A stretch of DNA of 46,306 nt from Acidobacteriota bacterium (GTDB lineage Bacteria; Acidobacteriota; Thermoanaerobaculia; Multivoradales; SZUA-115). The position numbers and the translations under genes were made by a program. The stretch covers positions 1 to 46,306 of the forward strand of contig JAJRVQ010000192.1 of assembly GCA_024277255.1 (NCBI GenBank), in the 5' to 3' direction. Shown here in pieces: positions 1 to 9,654 of the stretch. The notes below the pieces were generated by a model. The model made no database searches and was not told the origin of the DNA. It saw only the letters and a list, made by a program, of their open reading frames with translations. Position 1 is the stretch's first letter; each line of letters begins with the position of its first letter.

Positions 1-640
1 AGCCTCAACAACCTCGGCACGATGCAGAGCGACCTGGGACTGCACGACAAGGCGCTCCAAACAACAACTGAGGCCACCGACATCTATCGACGACTGGCAA
101 ATCTGCGACCCGACGCATTCCTTCCAGACCTCGCCATGAGCCTCAACAACCTCGGCGAGACACACAGCGACCTGGGACTGCACGACAAGGCCCTCCAAGC
201 AACTACTGAGGCCGCCGACATCTATCGACGACTGGCAAAATTGCGACCCGACGCATTCCTTCCAAACCTCGCCATGAGCCTCAACAACCTCGGCACGATG
301 CAGAGCGACCTGGGACTGCACGACAAGGCGCTCCAAGCAACTACTGAGGCCGTCCACATCCGAAGACGACTGGCAAGTTCGCGACCCGACGCGTTCCTTC
401 CAAACCTCGCCATAAGCCTCAACAACCTCGGCGAGACACACAGCGACCTGGGAAAGTACGAGAAGGCGCTCCAAGCAACAACCGAGGCCGTCCACATCCG
501 AAGACGACTGGCAAAATCACGGCCCGACGCATTCCTTCCAAACCTCGCCATGAGCCTCAACAACCTCGGCAATCGGCAGAGCGACCTGGGAAAGCACGAA
601 GAGGCGATTGTAAGCGCCAAAGAAGCAGTGCGCCTGTTGG
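1..640 (+). repeat. 138-bp in-frame tandem repeat inside the TPR gene
   Basis: Units begin at 1, 139, 277, 415 and 553 (the last one partial), each starting with agcctcaacaacctcggc. They are nearly identical at the base level, including synonymous positions, which points to recent duplication or gene conversion rather than to ancient TPR divergence. Confidence 0.9.
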
Positions 641-801
641 CACCGTTCTTCTTGAAACTTCCAAGGGCTTTCGCGAAGCGGATGGGTTTGTGTGTTCGGA
701 ACTACCTCCTCCATGCCAAGGCCGTAGGAGCCAAGCCCGACCGCGAGCTTCTGGCAGAGATCCAAGAGGCACTGCAACAACTACACGGCGACGATGAGTA
801 G
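1..801 (+). CDS. Tetratricopeptide repeat protein, 3' part (5' end outside window)
   Basis: The reading frame is open from base 1, so the true start lies upstream; an ATG at 22 is simply a Met inside a repeat. The visible part is four full copies and one partial copy of a 46-residue helical repeat (motif L-x-x-R-P-D-A-F-L-P-x-L-A then S-L-N-N-L-G and S-D-L-G), followed by a non-repeated helical tail of about 60 residues that ends in HGDDE. The repeat resembles the long TPR type seen in kinesin-light-chain-like and CHAT- or NB-ARC-linked bacterial proteins. TPR arrays bind protein partners; the effector domain, if any, would be in the missing N-terminal part. No downstream operon partner follows: the next 500 bp are repeats. 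Protein class is certain, role unknown. Confidence 0.85.
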   Translation, partial: SLNNLGTMQSDLGLHDKALQTTTEATDIYRRLANLRPDAFLPDLAMSLNNLGETHSDLGLHDKALQATTEAADIYRRLAKLRPDAFLPNLAMSLNNLGTMQSDLGLHDKALQATTEAVHIRRRLASSRPDAFLPNLAISLNNLGETHSDLGKYEKALQATTEAVHIRRRLAKSRPDAFLPNLAMSLNNLGNRQSDLGKHEEAIVSAKEAVRLLAPFFLKLPRAFAKRMGLCVRNYLLHAKAVGAKPDRELLAEIQEALQQLHGDDE

Positions 802-973
802 CGGAGGTGCGTAAACGCGTCGAAGACTGTATGCCGCAAGAGCGTCCCACCCGGCTAAGACCTCTAACTCCCGAGATATCACTCAAACTCCGGCAGATTC
901 TGCCGCTGCTCCCCCACCAGGACAAAGCCGAGAGCCGAAGGCGCGAGGCCTCCACCCCCACCAACACCACCAA
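802..973. other. Intergenic stretch before palindromic repeat copy 1
   Basis: No supported gene. Bases 919-953 (ggacaaagccgagag followed by a gcgcgaggc stretch) match part of the 83-bp tandem unit found at 7612-7860, and a CA/CC-rich run (about 955-972) leads directly into the palindromic element. The same CA-rich lead-in precedes copy 2. Confidence 0.5.
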
Positions 974-1170
974 GGCGCGGAATTCCCGCCTAGCGACCTA
1001 AGCCGGCGACCACGGACCGTGGCAGTGCACGAATCGGCTCGCGGAGGAAAAGCGGGCGTGATTGTCTGAGGAGCGTAGCGACGAGTTGCGCGCCCGCCCG
1101 TAGCGAGCCGACACGCAGCCCGACCATCCAGCCCCGCCGGCGCCCGGGAGCGTAGCGGGAACTCCGCGCC
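974..1170 (+). repeat. 197-bp palindromic intergenic repeat, copy 1
   Basis: The ends are inverted: 974-989 (ggcgcggaattcccgc) pairs with 1155-1170 (gcgggaactccgcgcc), with one mismatch. Inner arms also pair, for example cggctcgc at 1035-1042 with gcgagccg at 1103-1110, and gcgggcg with a later cgcccgc. The centre holds gtgattgtctgagg followed by agcgacgagttgcgc, which is shared with the other copies. Copy 2 (2259-2456) is about 93 percent identical by eye. Bases 1171-1312, between the element and the CPBP gene, show nothing recognisable. Confidence 0.85.
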
Positions 1171-1312
1171 GGCCAGACTCACGGCCAAACCCCAGACCTA
1201 CTTTCTCACCGATTCCTCTGCAAAACCGGAGAGAAGAAAGGGCCAGCAAGAAAGGAAGGCTGCCGGCATCCAAGCCGAAACCCGCAACTCGGATCGGTCG
1301 TAGAACAAAGTC

Positions 1313-2149
1313 ATGCAACCCAGCCCACAACCACGCCTCTCGACCTTCTTCCTGGCCACCTTTGCCTGGTCGTGGTTCTTCTTCGCCTTGGCTCTTCCCT
1401 CGCTGCGCAGAGAGGGGCTGAGCGACGCGAGTCCGTGGGCGCTGGCGGCGCTCTTGGTTGGCTCCTACGGTCCGAGTCTCATGGCGGTGGCGCTGACCGG
1501 CCGGGCGGGCGGGCGGGCCGCGATTCGCGAGCTGCTGGCCGGCTTCACGCGGTGGCGCGGAAACGGGCGCAGGTTGCTGCTCGCTCTTCTCCTGCCCTCG
1601 CTTCTCTCCCTGGCAGCCCTCGGCCTCTTCGCCATACTGAAGCCGCAGGCGCTCAGCCTCTCGCCGGCGCGGTTCGCGCTGATTCCGCTGGCGCTGCTCG
1701 CGGCAGTTCCCTTCGGGCCGCTGGCCGAAGAACTCGGATGGCGCGGTTTCGCCCAGCCTCGGCTACTCCAGAAATACAGCCCGCTGACCACCGGTCTGCT
1801 GCTCGGCCTGGCCTGGACCCTGTGGCATATTCCGCTCTTCTTCGCCCCGGCCGGCACATCGATCAGCGGCCAGCCGATCACCCTGAGCGCCGTCGCCTAC
1901 TTCCTCGCCCTGCTCACCGGCCTCTCCATCTTGATCGTCGCACTCTCCCTACCCCGCGGCACCTACCTGCTGACCGGCCTTCTCCTCCACATCGGTTTCA
2001 ACGCCGATATCCACCGCTTCCTCTTCGAGATCGCGGACGAGAGCCGCACCGCTATCGAGCGGTGGACCCTCATCCCCATTTGCTTCTTGATCGGTGGGCT
2101 GATCCTCTCCGGACGATTGAAAACGGCATCACCCATCAGCAGATCCTAG
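1313..2149 (+). CDS. CPBP family intramembrane metalloprotease
   Basis: A 278-residue, very hydrophobic protein with about eight membrane segments. It shows the CPBP (Abi, Rce1-like) signature: E139-E140-L-G-W-R144 (EExxxR), W-x-x-W-H172 (motif 2) and H226-x-x-x-N230 (motif 3), the presumed metal-binding and catalytic residues inside the membrane. Family members cleave prenylated or other membrane-bound substrates in eukaryotes and act in bacteriocin self-immunity and signalling in bacteria; the substrate here cannot be told. The start is the ATG at 1313; no strong Shine-Dalgarno sequence is visible, so a downstream start is possible. The gene stands alone between two direct copies of the 197-bp palindromic repeat. 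Confidence 0.9.
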   Translation: MQPSPQPRLSTFFLATFAWSWFFFALALPSLRREGLSDASPWALAALLVGSYGPSLMAVALTGRAGGRAAIRELLAGFTRWRGNGRRLLLALLLPSLLSLAALGLFAILKPQALSLSPARFALIPLALLAAVPFGPLAEELGWRGFAQPRLLQKYSPLTTGLLLGLAWTLWHIPLFFAPAGTSISGQPITLSAVAYFLALLTGLSILIVALSLPRGTYLLTGLLLHIGFNADIHRFLFEIADESRTAIERWTLIPICFLIGGLILSGRLKTASPISRS

Positions 2150-2258
2150 ACCTTGCCTCTCACCGAGCTTGCCCGCCGAAGCCGACGTTCAAACCGACAG
2201 AAAAGACCGCCGAAAGCACATCGTCACCCACCACCCACCACACACCACACACCACCAA

Positions 2259-2456
2259 GGCGCGGAGTTCCCGCCTAGCGACCTAAGCCGGCGGGCACGG
2301 ACCGTGGCAGGGTTCGGATCGGCTCGCGGAGGAAAAGCGGGCGTGATTGTCTAAGGAGCGTAGCGACGAGTTGCGCGCCCGCCCGTAGCGAGCCGACACG
2401 CAGTCCGACCATCCTGCCCCCGCCGGCGCCCGGGAGCGCCGCGGGAACTCCGCGCC
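2259..2456 (+). repeat. 197-bp palindromic intergenic repeat, copy 2
   Basis: Same orientation and nearly the same sequence as copy 1, with perfect GGCGCGGAGTTCCCGC / gcgggaactccgcgcc inverted ends. It is preceded by a CA-rich tract (about 2221-2258) like copy 1. Together with copy 1 it brackets the CPBP gene, and it ends 12 bp from the parE stop codon. The rest of the 2150-2258 gap shows no gene. Confidence 0.85.
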
Positions 2457-2468
2457 GCCTCCCCACCG

Positions 2469-4355
2469 CTAGACCTCAGCCAGATTCCCCTTGCGGGTCA
2501 ACCACCGCTTCCGATCCTGTGCACGGCCCTTGGCCAGCAGCATGTCGAGCATCCGGGTCGCCTCCTTGGGAGACTCCAGAGTCAACTGAACCAGGCGGCG
2601 GGTTTCCGGGGCCATGGTGGTCTCTCTGAGTTGCGAGGGGTTCATCTCGCCCAGCCCTTTGAAGCGCTGAACGTTCACCTTGCCCTTGAGTTTCTTCTCC
2701 TCGATGCGGCGCAAGATCGCCGCCTGCTCGCCGTCGTCGAGGGCGTAGAAGACCTGCTTGCCGACGTCGATGCGGTAGAGGGGCGGCATGGCGACGTGGA
2801 CCCGGCCCTCCTTGACCAGCGCCGGGAAGTGGCGCAGAAAGAGGGCGCAGAGGAGGGAGGCGATGTGGGCGCCATCGGAGTCAGCGTCGGCGAGAATGCA
2901 GACCTTTCCGTAACGCAGCCCCTTGAGATTCTCCGAGCCCGGATCGACGCCGACGGCGACCGCAATGTCGTGGACCTCTTGCGAACCGAGCACCTGCGTC
3001 GACTCGACCTCCCAGGTGTTCAAGATCTTGCCGCGCAGAGGCAGGATGGCCTGGAACTCGCGGCTTCGCGCCTGCTTGGCCGAACCACCGGCCGAATCGC
3101 CTTCGACCAGGAACAGCTCGGTGCGCTCCAGCACCCCGCTGGTGCAGTCGGCCAGCTTGCCGGGCAAGGCCGGCCCGGAGGTCACCTTCTTGCGTTTGAC
3201 CTTCTTGCCCGCTTTGAGCCGTGCCGTGGCGCTGTCGATGGCCAGGGCGGCGATGGTCTCGGCCTCCGCCGTGTGCTGGTTGAGCCACAGGCTGAAGGCG
3301 TCCTTGGCGGCGGACGAGACCAGTGCACTGGCCTCGCGCGAGGCCAGCCGCTCTTTGGTCTGACCGGTGAACAGCGGCTCGTGCAGGCGAGCCGAGAGGA
3401 TGAACGAACAACGGCCCCACACATCCTCCGGCGCGATCTTCACCCCGCGCGGCAGCAGACCGCGGAACTCGCAGAACTCGCGAATCGCCTCGGTGAGGCC
3501 GGAGCGGAAGCCGTTGACGTGGGTACCGCCCTGCGGTGTCGGAATCAGGTTGACGTAACTCTCGGCAACCACCTCACCCTCTTCGGGCAGCCACAACACC
3601 GCCCACTCGACCTCCGCCTCCTCGCCCTTGTGGCGGCCGAGGAAGGGTGACTCCGGAACCCGCGTGACCTCGGCCAGCTCGTCGAGCAGGTAGTCCGAGA
3701 GGCCGTCCGCGTAGCACCACTGCTCGCTCTCCTCCGGCTTCTCCTCGACCACCAACTCGACCTCGAGGCCGGGGCAAAGCACCGCCTTCGCCTTGAGACC
3801 GCGCTTGAGCAGACGCAGGTTGAACTTCGGCGTGTCGAAAAACTGCGCATCGGGCCAAAAGCGAACCGTGGTCCCGGTGTTGCGCTGGCCCACCTCGCCG
3901 ATCACCTTCAACTCGGAGAGCTTCTCGCCGTCGGCGAAGGTCATCTGGTGTTCCTTGCCCCCGCGCTTGACCTTGACCTCGAGCTTGCTCGACAGCGCGT
4001 TGACCACCGAGACCCCGACCCCGTGCAGTCCGCCCGAGAAGCGGTAGTTCTTGTTCGAGAACTTGGCGCCCGCATGCAGCCGGGTGAGGATGACCTCGAC
4101 CCCGGAGACCTTCTCGCCCTTGTGGCGATCGACCGGCATGCCGCGGCCGTCATCCGCCACCGACAGGGAGCCGTCCTTCCACAAGGTGACCAGAATCGAC
4201 CGACAATATCCGGCCACCGCCTCGTCCACCGCGTTGTCGATCACCTCCTGCGCCAGGTGGTTCGGCCGCTCGGTGAGGGTGTACATTCCCGGCCGGCGGC
4301 GGACCGGTTCGAGGCCGGTCAGGACTTCGATGGCGGAGGCGTCGTAGGTCGTCAT
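2469..4355 (-). CDS. parE: DNA topoisomerase IV subunit B (ParE)
   Basis: ATPase subunit of a type IIA topoisomerase, which with ParC decatenates replicated chromosomes. The 628 residues match the E. coli ParE length. GHKL ATPase motifs: E37-V-I-D-N41, D69-G-R-G72, and G-G-L-H-G-V-G around 108-114; the transducer QTK motif is at 332-334. The TOPRIM domain has EGDSAGG (418-424) and DADSDG (490-495); the DADSDG form and the compact C-terminal end favour ParE over GyrB. parC is not in the window. It lies 68 bp downstream of hemW on the same strand. The start is ATG 4355; no clear Shine-Dalgarno sequence is seen. Confidence 0.93.
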   Translation of the reverse strand: MTTYDASAIEVLTGLEPVRRRPGMYTLTERPNHLAQEVIDNAVDEAVAGYCRSILVTLWKDGSLSVADDGRGMPVDRHKGEKVSGVEVILTRLHAGAKFSNKNYRFSGGLHGVGVSVVNALSSKLEVKVKRGGKEHQMTFADGEKLSELKVIGEVGQRNTGTTVRFWPDAQFFDTPKFNLRLLKRGLKAKAVLCPGLEVELVVEEKPEESEQWCYADGLSDYLLDELAEVTRVPESPFLGRHKGEEAEVEWAVLWLPEEGEVVAESYVNLIPTPQGGTHVNGFRSGLTEAIREFCEFRGLLPRGVKIAPEDVWGRCSFILSARLHEPLFTGQTKERLASREASALVSSAAKDAFSLWLNQHTAEAETIAALAIDSATARLKAGKKVKRKKVTSGPALPGKLADCTSGVLERTELFLVEGDSAGGSAKQARSREFQAILPLRGKILNTWEVESTQVLGSQEVHDIAVAVGVDPGSENLKGLRYGKVCILADADSDGAHIASLLCALFLRHFPALVKEGRVHVAMPPLYRIDVGKQVFYALDDGEQAAILRRIEEKKLKGKVNVQRFKGLGEMNPSQLRETTMAPETRRLVQLTLESPKEATRMLDMLLAKGRAQDRKRWLTRKGNLAEV

Positions 4356-4423
4356 CAGTGCTCGATGGTGGATGAATAGGCGGATGCCGCGGGCGGGATC
4401 TTATCTGAAGCAGAGCGCCGAAC

Positions 4424-5602
4424 TCACTCCCCCACCACCATGGCCATCTCCATATCCAACTCCAGCGCCAGGCCGTCGGCCAGCGCCCAGCCAGCGAGGG
4501 TCGTTCTCAGCCGGTGCTCGTCGAGCCGGAGCATCCCTTCGTCCAACCGCTGGGGCACCACCCGCACGGTCGCCGGGTCGATCCCGAAGCGGCGCTTGAA
4601 GTTCACGCGATCGATCCCTTCGACGGTGCGCAGGGCGAGCATCACCGCCTCCAGCCGCAGCGCGGCCCGGTTCAACCGCTCCTCGCCCGCCACCGGCCCT
4701 TGCCCAGTGGCCATTCGCCGCCGGTAGCCACCGAGGCGCGGCTCATTCCACCACCGGCGATCACCGCCATCGAACGAGTGAGCCGAAGGGCCGAGCCCCA
4801 GGTAGGGCGTGTGGTTCCAGTACTTCCGGTTATGGCGCGAGCGTTGGGCCGGTGCGCGCGCGAAGTTCGACACCTCGTATCCCGGCCAGCCGGCGTCGCG
4901 CAGAAAGCGGTGGGTCAGCTCAAACAACGCAACGCGCCGCTCCTCGCCCACCTCGATCAATTCTCCCCGCCGCCGCAGTTTGCCGAACAGAGTGCGCTCA
5001 TGCACCGTCAACTCGTAGCAGGAGAGATGGCCGGGCGCCAGCCGCACCGCCTGCTCCAAGTTGCGCCGCCAGCCCTCCACCGTCTGGCCCGGCAGGGCAT
5101 AGATCAGATCGAGCGAGACACTGTCAAAACCGGCACCGAGCGCCAACTCGACCGCCCGCACCGCCTCCTCCGGCGAGTGGCGCCGGCCGAGAAAGGCCAA
5201 CTCCGCCGCGTCGAACGACTGCACACCGAGACTCAGGCTGCGCACCCCCAGCGCCCGCCAGCCGGCCAGCCTCTCCTCGTCGACATCCTCCGGATTGGCC
5301 TCCAGCTGAATCCAGACCTCGGGATCGATCGCGAAGTTCTCCCCCACCGCATCCAGGATCCGCCGCAACTCGCCCAGCGCCAACAACGACGGCGTACCGC
5401 CCCCGAAGTAGATCGTCCCAAACCCAGCCGCGTCGACCGGCCACTGGCCCGAGCCAGCCACCCACTCCGCCTCGGCAGCGATCAGCTCCGCAAACGAACG
5501 CTGCTGCCGCCCGCTCGACTTGACCACCGCGAAGTCACAGTAGGGGCAGATCGCCGAACAGAAGGGGACGTGGAGGTAGAGGCCGGGAGATGAGGTGGCC
5601 AT
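4424..5602 (-). CDS. hemW: Radical SAM heme chaperone HemW
   Basis: A 392-residue radical SAM protein with the cluster motif C15-x3-C19-x2-C22 followed by D-F; the missing fourth cysteine separates HemW from the coproporphyrinogen dehydrogenase HemN. GGGTPS follows at about 67-72, and the HemW C-terminal motif HNRKYW and GLGPSAHSF are present. HemW binds heme and a 4Fe-4S cluster and delivers heme to target proteins; it was long misannotated as HemN. It starts 5 bp after the lepA stop codon, the widespread lepA-hemW arrangement, so the two are very probably co-transcribed. Confidence 0.93.
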   Translation of the reverse strand: MATSSPGLYLHVPFCSAICPYCDFAVVKSSGRQQRSFAELIAAEAEWVAGSGQWPVDAAGFGTIYFGGGTPSLLALGELRRILDAVGENFAIDPEVWIQLEANPEDVDEERLAGWRALGVRSLSLGVQSFDAAELAFLGRRHSPEEAVRAVELALGAGFDSVSLDLIYALPGQTVEGWRRNLEQAVRLAPGHLSCYELTVHERTLFGKLRRRGELIEVGEERRVALFELTHRFLRDAGWPGYEVSNFARAPAQRSRHNRKYWNHTPYLGLGPSAHSFDGGDRRWWNEPRLGGYRRRMATGQGPVAGEERLNRAALRLEAVMLALRTVEGIDRVNFKRRFGIDPATVRVVPQRLDEGMLRLDEHRLRTTLAGWALADGLALELDMEMAMVVGE

Positions 5603-5607
5603 GTGGA

Positions 5608-7404
<1,797 letters not shown>

Positions 7405-7485
7405 GAAGTCAACTCTCCCTGCCGGCTCAATCGGCCAGCGAAGGGGGATCCTATACCGCCCGACCGCCCCCCGCCCTTCTTTTAT

Positions 7486-7535
7486 GGGGATCTCTCTCCG
7501 AGATCCCCTCACGCGAAAAAATGCGATTTTTCGCG
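7486..7535. repeat. Two adjacent perfect hairpins upstream of lepA
   Basis: GGGGATCTC (7486-7494) pairs with GAGATCCCC (7500-7508) around a 5-base loop. CGCGAAAAA (7512-7520) pairs with TTTTTCGCG (7527-7535) around a 6-base loop. They lie 80-130 bp ahead of the lepA start codon, so they could be a 5' leader structure or a transcription stop for reads coming out of the repeat cluster. Confidence 0.6.
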
Positions 7536-7611
7536 CTCACCCCTGAGGAGGCCAACCTTCGGCCGGGTTCGCCCTCCGGGCTCACGCGCTGTGCTCAGCG
7601 TCGTGCCCCCC

Positions 7612-7860
7612 AAGACGCGAAGCGGCGAGATCGAGATGACTCAAGCAGGACCGAAGCAAGAGTCGAGCAAAGCGAGACGCGAGGCGTCAACCACGAGACG
7701 CGAAGCGGCGAGGTCGAGATGGCCGGAACTGGACAAAGCCGAGAGTCGAGCAAAGCGAGACGCGAGGCGTCAACCACGAGACGCGAAGCGGCGAGGTCGA
7801 GATGACTCAAGCAGGACCGAAGCAAGAGTCGAGCAAAGCGAGACGCGAGGCGTCCAGAAA
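7612..7860 (+). repeat. Three 83-bp direct tandem repeats
   Basis: Units start near 7612, 7695 and 7778; each begins with gacgcgaagcggcgag and contains gagtcgagcaaagcgagac and gcgaggcgtc. Spacing is exactly 83 bp. The second unit differs from units 1 and 3 in its middle (ggccggaactggacaaagcc instead of actcaagcaggaccgaag). No translated frame looks like a real protein. A fragment of the unit recurs at 919-953 just ahead of palindromic repeat copy 1. Bases 7536-7611 show only a small hairpin (cgctg/cagcg). Confidence 0.85.
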
Positions 7861-7869
7861 ACGTCCAGC

Positions 7870-8059
7870 GACGAGTTCCCGCTGAAGCGACCCTGAGCCC
7901 GCGGGCTACAGCCAGCCGAGTGCACGGATCGGCTCTCTTCGCAAAGCGGAGGTGAATGTTTGAGCCCTTTAGGGCGAGTTGCGCCGGAGCGCGAAGAGAG
8001 CCGACACGGAGTGCAGGCATCCAGCCGCGGGCGACCGGGGAGCGCCGCGGGAACGAGGA
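7870..8059 (+). repeat. Palindromic intergenic repeat, copy 3 (diverged)
   Basis: Same architecture as copies 1 and 2 but diverged in sequence: an outer arm with gagttcccgc against gcgggaac, a strong 13-bp inner stem CGGCTCTCTTCGC / GCGAAGAGAGCCG, and the shared centre gtgaatgtttgag ... gcgagttgcgc, here with an extra GCCCTTTAGGGC hairpin. Its last 25 bp (8036-8059) are duplicated at 8066-8090, directly against the stop codon of the PilZ gene at 8093. Stem changes relative to copies 1 and 2 keep pairing, which suggests that the fold is what is conserved. Confidence 0.75.
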
Positions 8060-8092
8060 GCCCCCCCGGGGAGCGCCGCGGGAACGAGGAAC

Positions 8093-8773
8093 CTACTCGA
8101 TGAGCGTCTCGATAAAATCCTCCAGCTTCGCCATCTCCGACTCGGCCATATCGAGGAACTGAACGCCGATGTTCCAGCGCGGTTCCGGGCTGTGCGGTTT
8201 GGGTCGCACGTAGGTCACCCGGCCCGGGGTCTCAATCTGTTTCTCTCCTGGCTGAAACGAGAGATCGAAGCGGGAGTCGATCGCCATTTCGACCAAGCTT
8301 TCGATCAACATGCCGGACATGCTCAACCGTTTGACCGAGAAGCTGCGCTGCTCCTCGAGGTTGACCGGTTCGATACCGCCGGCGTCGAAGCGGCCGAAAA
8401 CCCGCGTATGGGGCTCGACCACGATGTGATCTTCCATGAAATGCAGTAGCTCGCGCGCTTGCTCAGTCAACACCTCGGAGAAGCGCAGCCCTACTCGATA
8501 AATCGGCACCACATCGCCGTTGGGGCGTTTGATCGTGCGGGCCAGATTGCACCATCGGGCTTCCACCGGCAGGCTCATCGGCTCGTCGCCGGTCGGCAGG
8601 CATAGTGCGTACTCCGCCCCTGGTGTGAGCTTGTTGGCGGTCTCGATCGCCATCCCAGTCAAACTCAAATTCAACACGTTGGCATCCATCGACACTTTCA
8701 GGCTGCCGCGAACGCCATCGACGTCGAAGCGCCGATGTCTCCTACGCTCATCCGGGCTCAAGAACCTTGGCAT
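8093..8773 (-). CDS. Protein with two PilZ domains
   Basis: A 226-residue cytoplasmic protein. The first PilZ domain (about 8-110) has the c-di-GMP-binding pattern: Arg-rich R10-R-R-H-R-R15 and N35-L-S-L-T-G40 (the D/N-x-S-x-x-G motif). The second (about 125-226) keeps the S-M-S-G turn but lacks an RxxxR upstream, so it probably does not bind the nucleotide. The start is set at ATG 8773 with AGAAGAG upstream; the frame continues to a TTG at 8827, but those residues are not PilZ-like. Likely a c-di-GMP-responsive regulator with no target gene next to it. Divergent from the SRAP gene across a 202-bp gap in which only that gene's ribosome site is evident. Confidence 0.85.
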   Translation of the reverse strand: MPRFLSPDERRRHRRFDVDGVRGSLKVSMDANVLNLSLTGMAIETANKLTPGAEYALCLPTGDEPMSLPVEARWCNLARTIKRPNGDVVPIYRVGLRFSEVLTEQARELLHFMEDHIVVEPHTRVFGRFDAGGIEPVNLEEQRSFSVKRLSMSGMLIESLVEMAIDSRFDLSFQPGEKQIETPGRVTYVRPKPHSPEPRWNIGVQFLDMAESEMAKLEDFIETLIE

Positions 8774-8975
8774 CGTCTCTTCTACTTCGCTGTTCGAGGT
8801 TTCGCGGTCGGGTTGGGAAAGGAACAAATCGTATCTGATCTTTGATTACACCTCGGCCCCGCCGGAGAGTCAAATCGCCAAATATCTCTAGCCCCACAAC
8901 GCCGGGAACCGGTGGCACACCACGCTGGCCGATGGCCCGCTTTGCCTCTAGACTCCAAGGCTAAGGAGGCCCTAG

Positions 8976-9647
8976 ATGTGCGGTCGCTACACACTCACCG
9001 CCTCGGGCGATGCCCTGGTCGAGGAGTTCGATCTCAACGAAGAACCCGAGCTCGACGCTCGCTACAACATCGCGCCCACGCAGGAGGCGGCCATCGTTCG
9101 TGCCACGCCTGCCGGCCGAGAACTGGCTCAACTACGCTGGGGATTGGTCCCAAGCTGGGCCAAAGACCCGTCGATCGGCAATCGGATGATCAACGCGCGG
9201 GCTGAGACGGTGGCGGAGAAACCGTCCTTCCGTGCCGCCTTCAAGCGGCGGCGGTGCCTGGTGCCGGCCGATGGCTTCTACGAATGGCAGAAGCAACCCG
9301 ACGGAACCAAGCAGCCTTTTCACTTGCGTCTCAAGAACCACCGGCCGTTCGCCATCGCTGGTCTTTGGGAACGGTGGCGCAGCGAGGATCCGCAGGAGCC
9401 GCCGCTCGAGTCCTTCACCCTGATCACCACCGCGGCCAATGCGCTGGCCGAACAGGTCCACAACCGCATGCCGGTGATCCTCGGCCGCGAGCAACGCGAT
9501 CTTTGGTTGAACCCCAAGCAGACCGACCGCGCCCGTCTCGAAGCGCTTCTCCAGCCCTACGACCCCGACGCGATGGAGATCTACCCGGTTAGCCGCTTCG
9601 TCAACCGCCCGCAGAACGACTCACCGCGCTGCATCGAGGCGGTGTAG
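8976..9647 (+). CDS. SRAP-family DNA-protein crosslink protein (YedK/HMCES-like)
   Basis: A 223-residue single-domain SRAP protein. The catalytic C2 follows the initiator Met, which must be removed; N73 (in INARAET), E103 (in FYEW) and H162 (in VHNRMP) complete the active site. SRAP proteins form a reversible thiazolidine crosslink with abasic sites in single-stranded DNA, protecting them during replication. The start is firm: an AAGGAGG at 8963-8969 sits 6 bases before ATG 8976, and C2 must be residue 2. Convergent with the BlaR1 gene, 7 bp away. Confidence 0.95.
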   Translation: MCGRYTLTASGDALVEEFDLNEEPELDARYNIAPTQEAAIVRATPAGRELAQLRWGLVPSWAKDPSIGNRMINARAETVAEKPSFRAAFKRRRCLVPADGFYEWQKQPDGTKQPFHLRLKNHRPFAIAGLWERWRSEDPQEPPLESFTLITTAANALAEQVHNRMPVILGREQRDLWLNPKQTDRARLEALLQPYDPDAMEIYPVSRFVNRPQNDSPRCIEAV

Positions 9648-9654
9648 TGTCCTC

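Noticed and set aside
222..620. Open minus-strand frame of 132 codons across the TPR gene
   Set aside because: It mirrors the tandem repeat of the plus-strand TPR gene, and its product is an Arg/Ser-rich antisense shadow.
2169..2354. Short frame over the CA-rich tract and palindromic copy 2
   Set aside because: Coding would depend on the repeat sequence; His/Pro/Thr-rich product with no ribosome site.
2469..4355. DNA gyrase subunit B
   Set aside because: Length, DADSDG in the TOPRIM domain and the C-terminal end fit ParE better than GyrB.
4424..5602. Oxygen-independent coproporphyrinogen oxidase HemN
   Set aside because: It lacks the fourth cysteine of HemN after CxxxCxxC and sits next to lepA as HemW does.
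7536..7611. Rho-independent terminator for lepA-side transcription
   Set aside because: Only a short cgctg/cagcg stem without a T-run.
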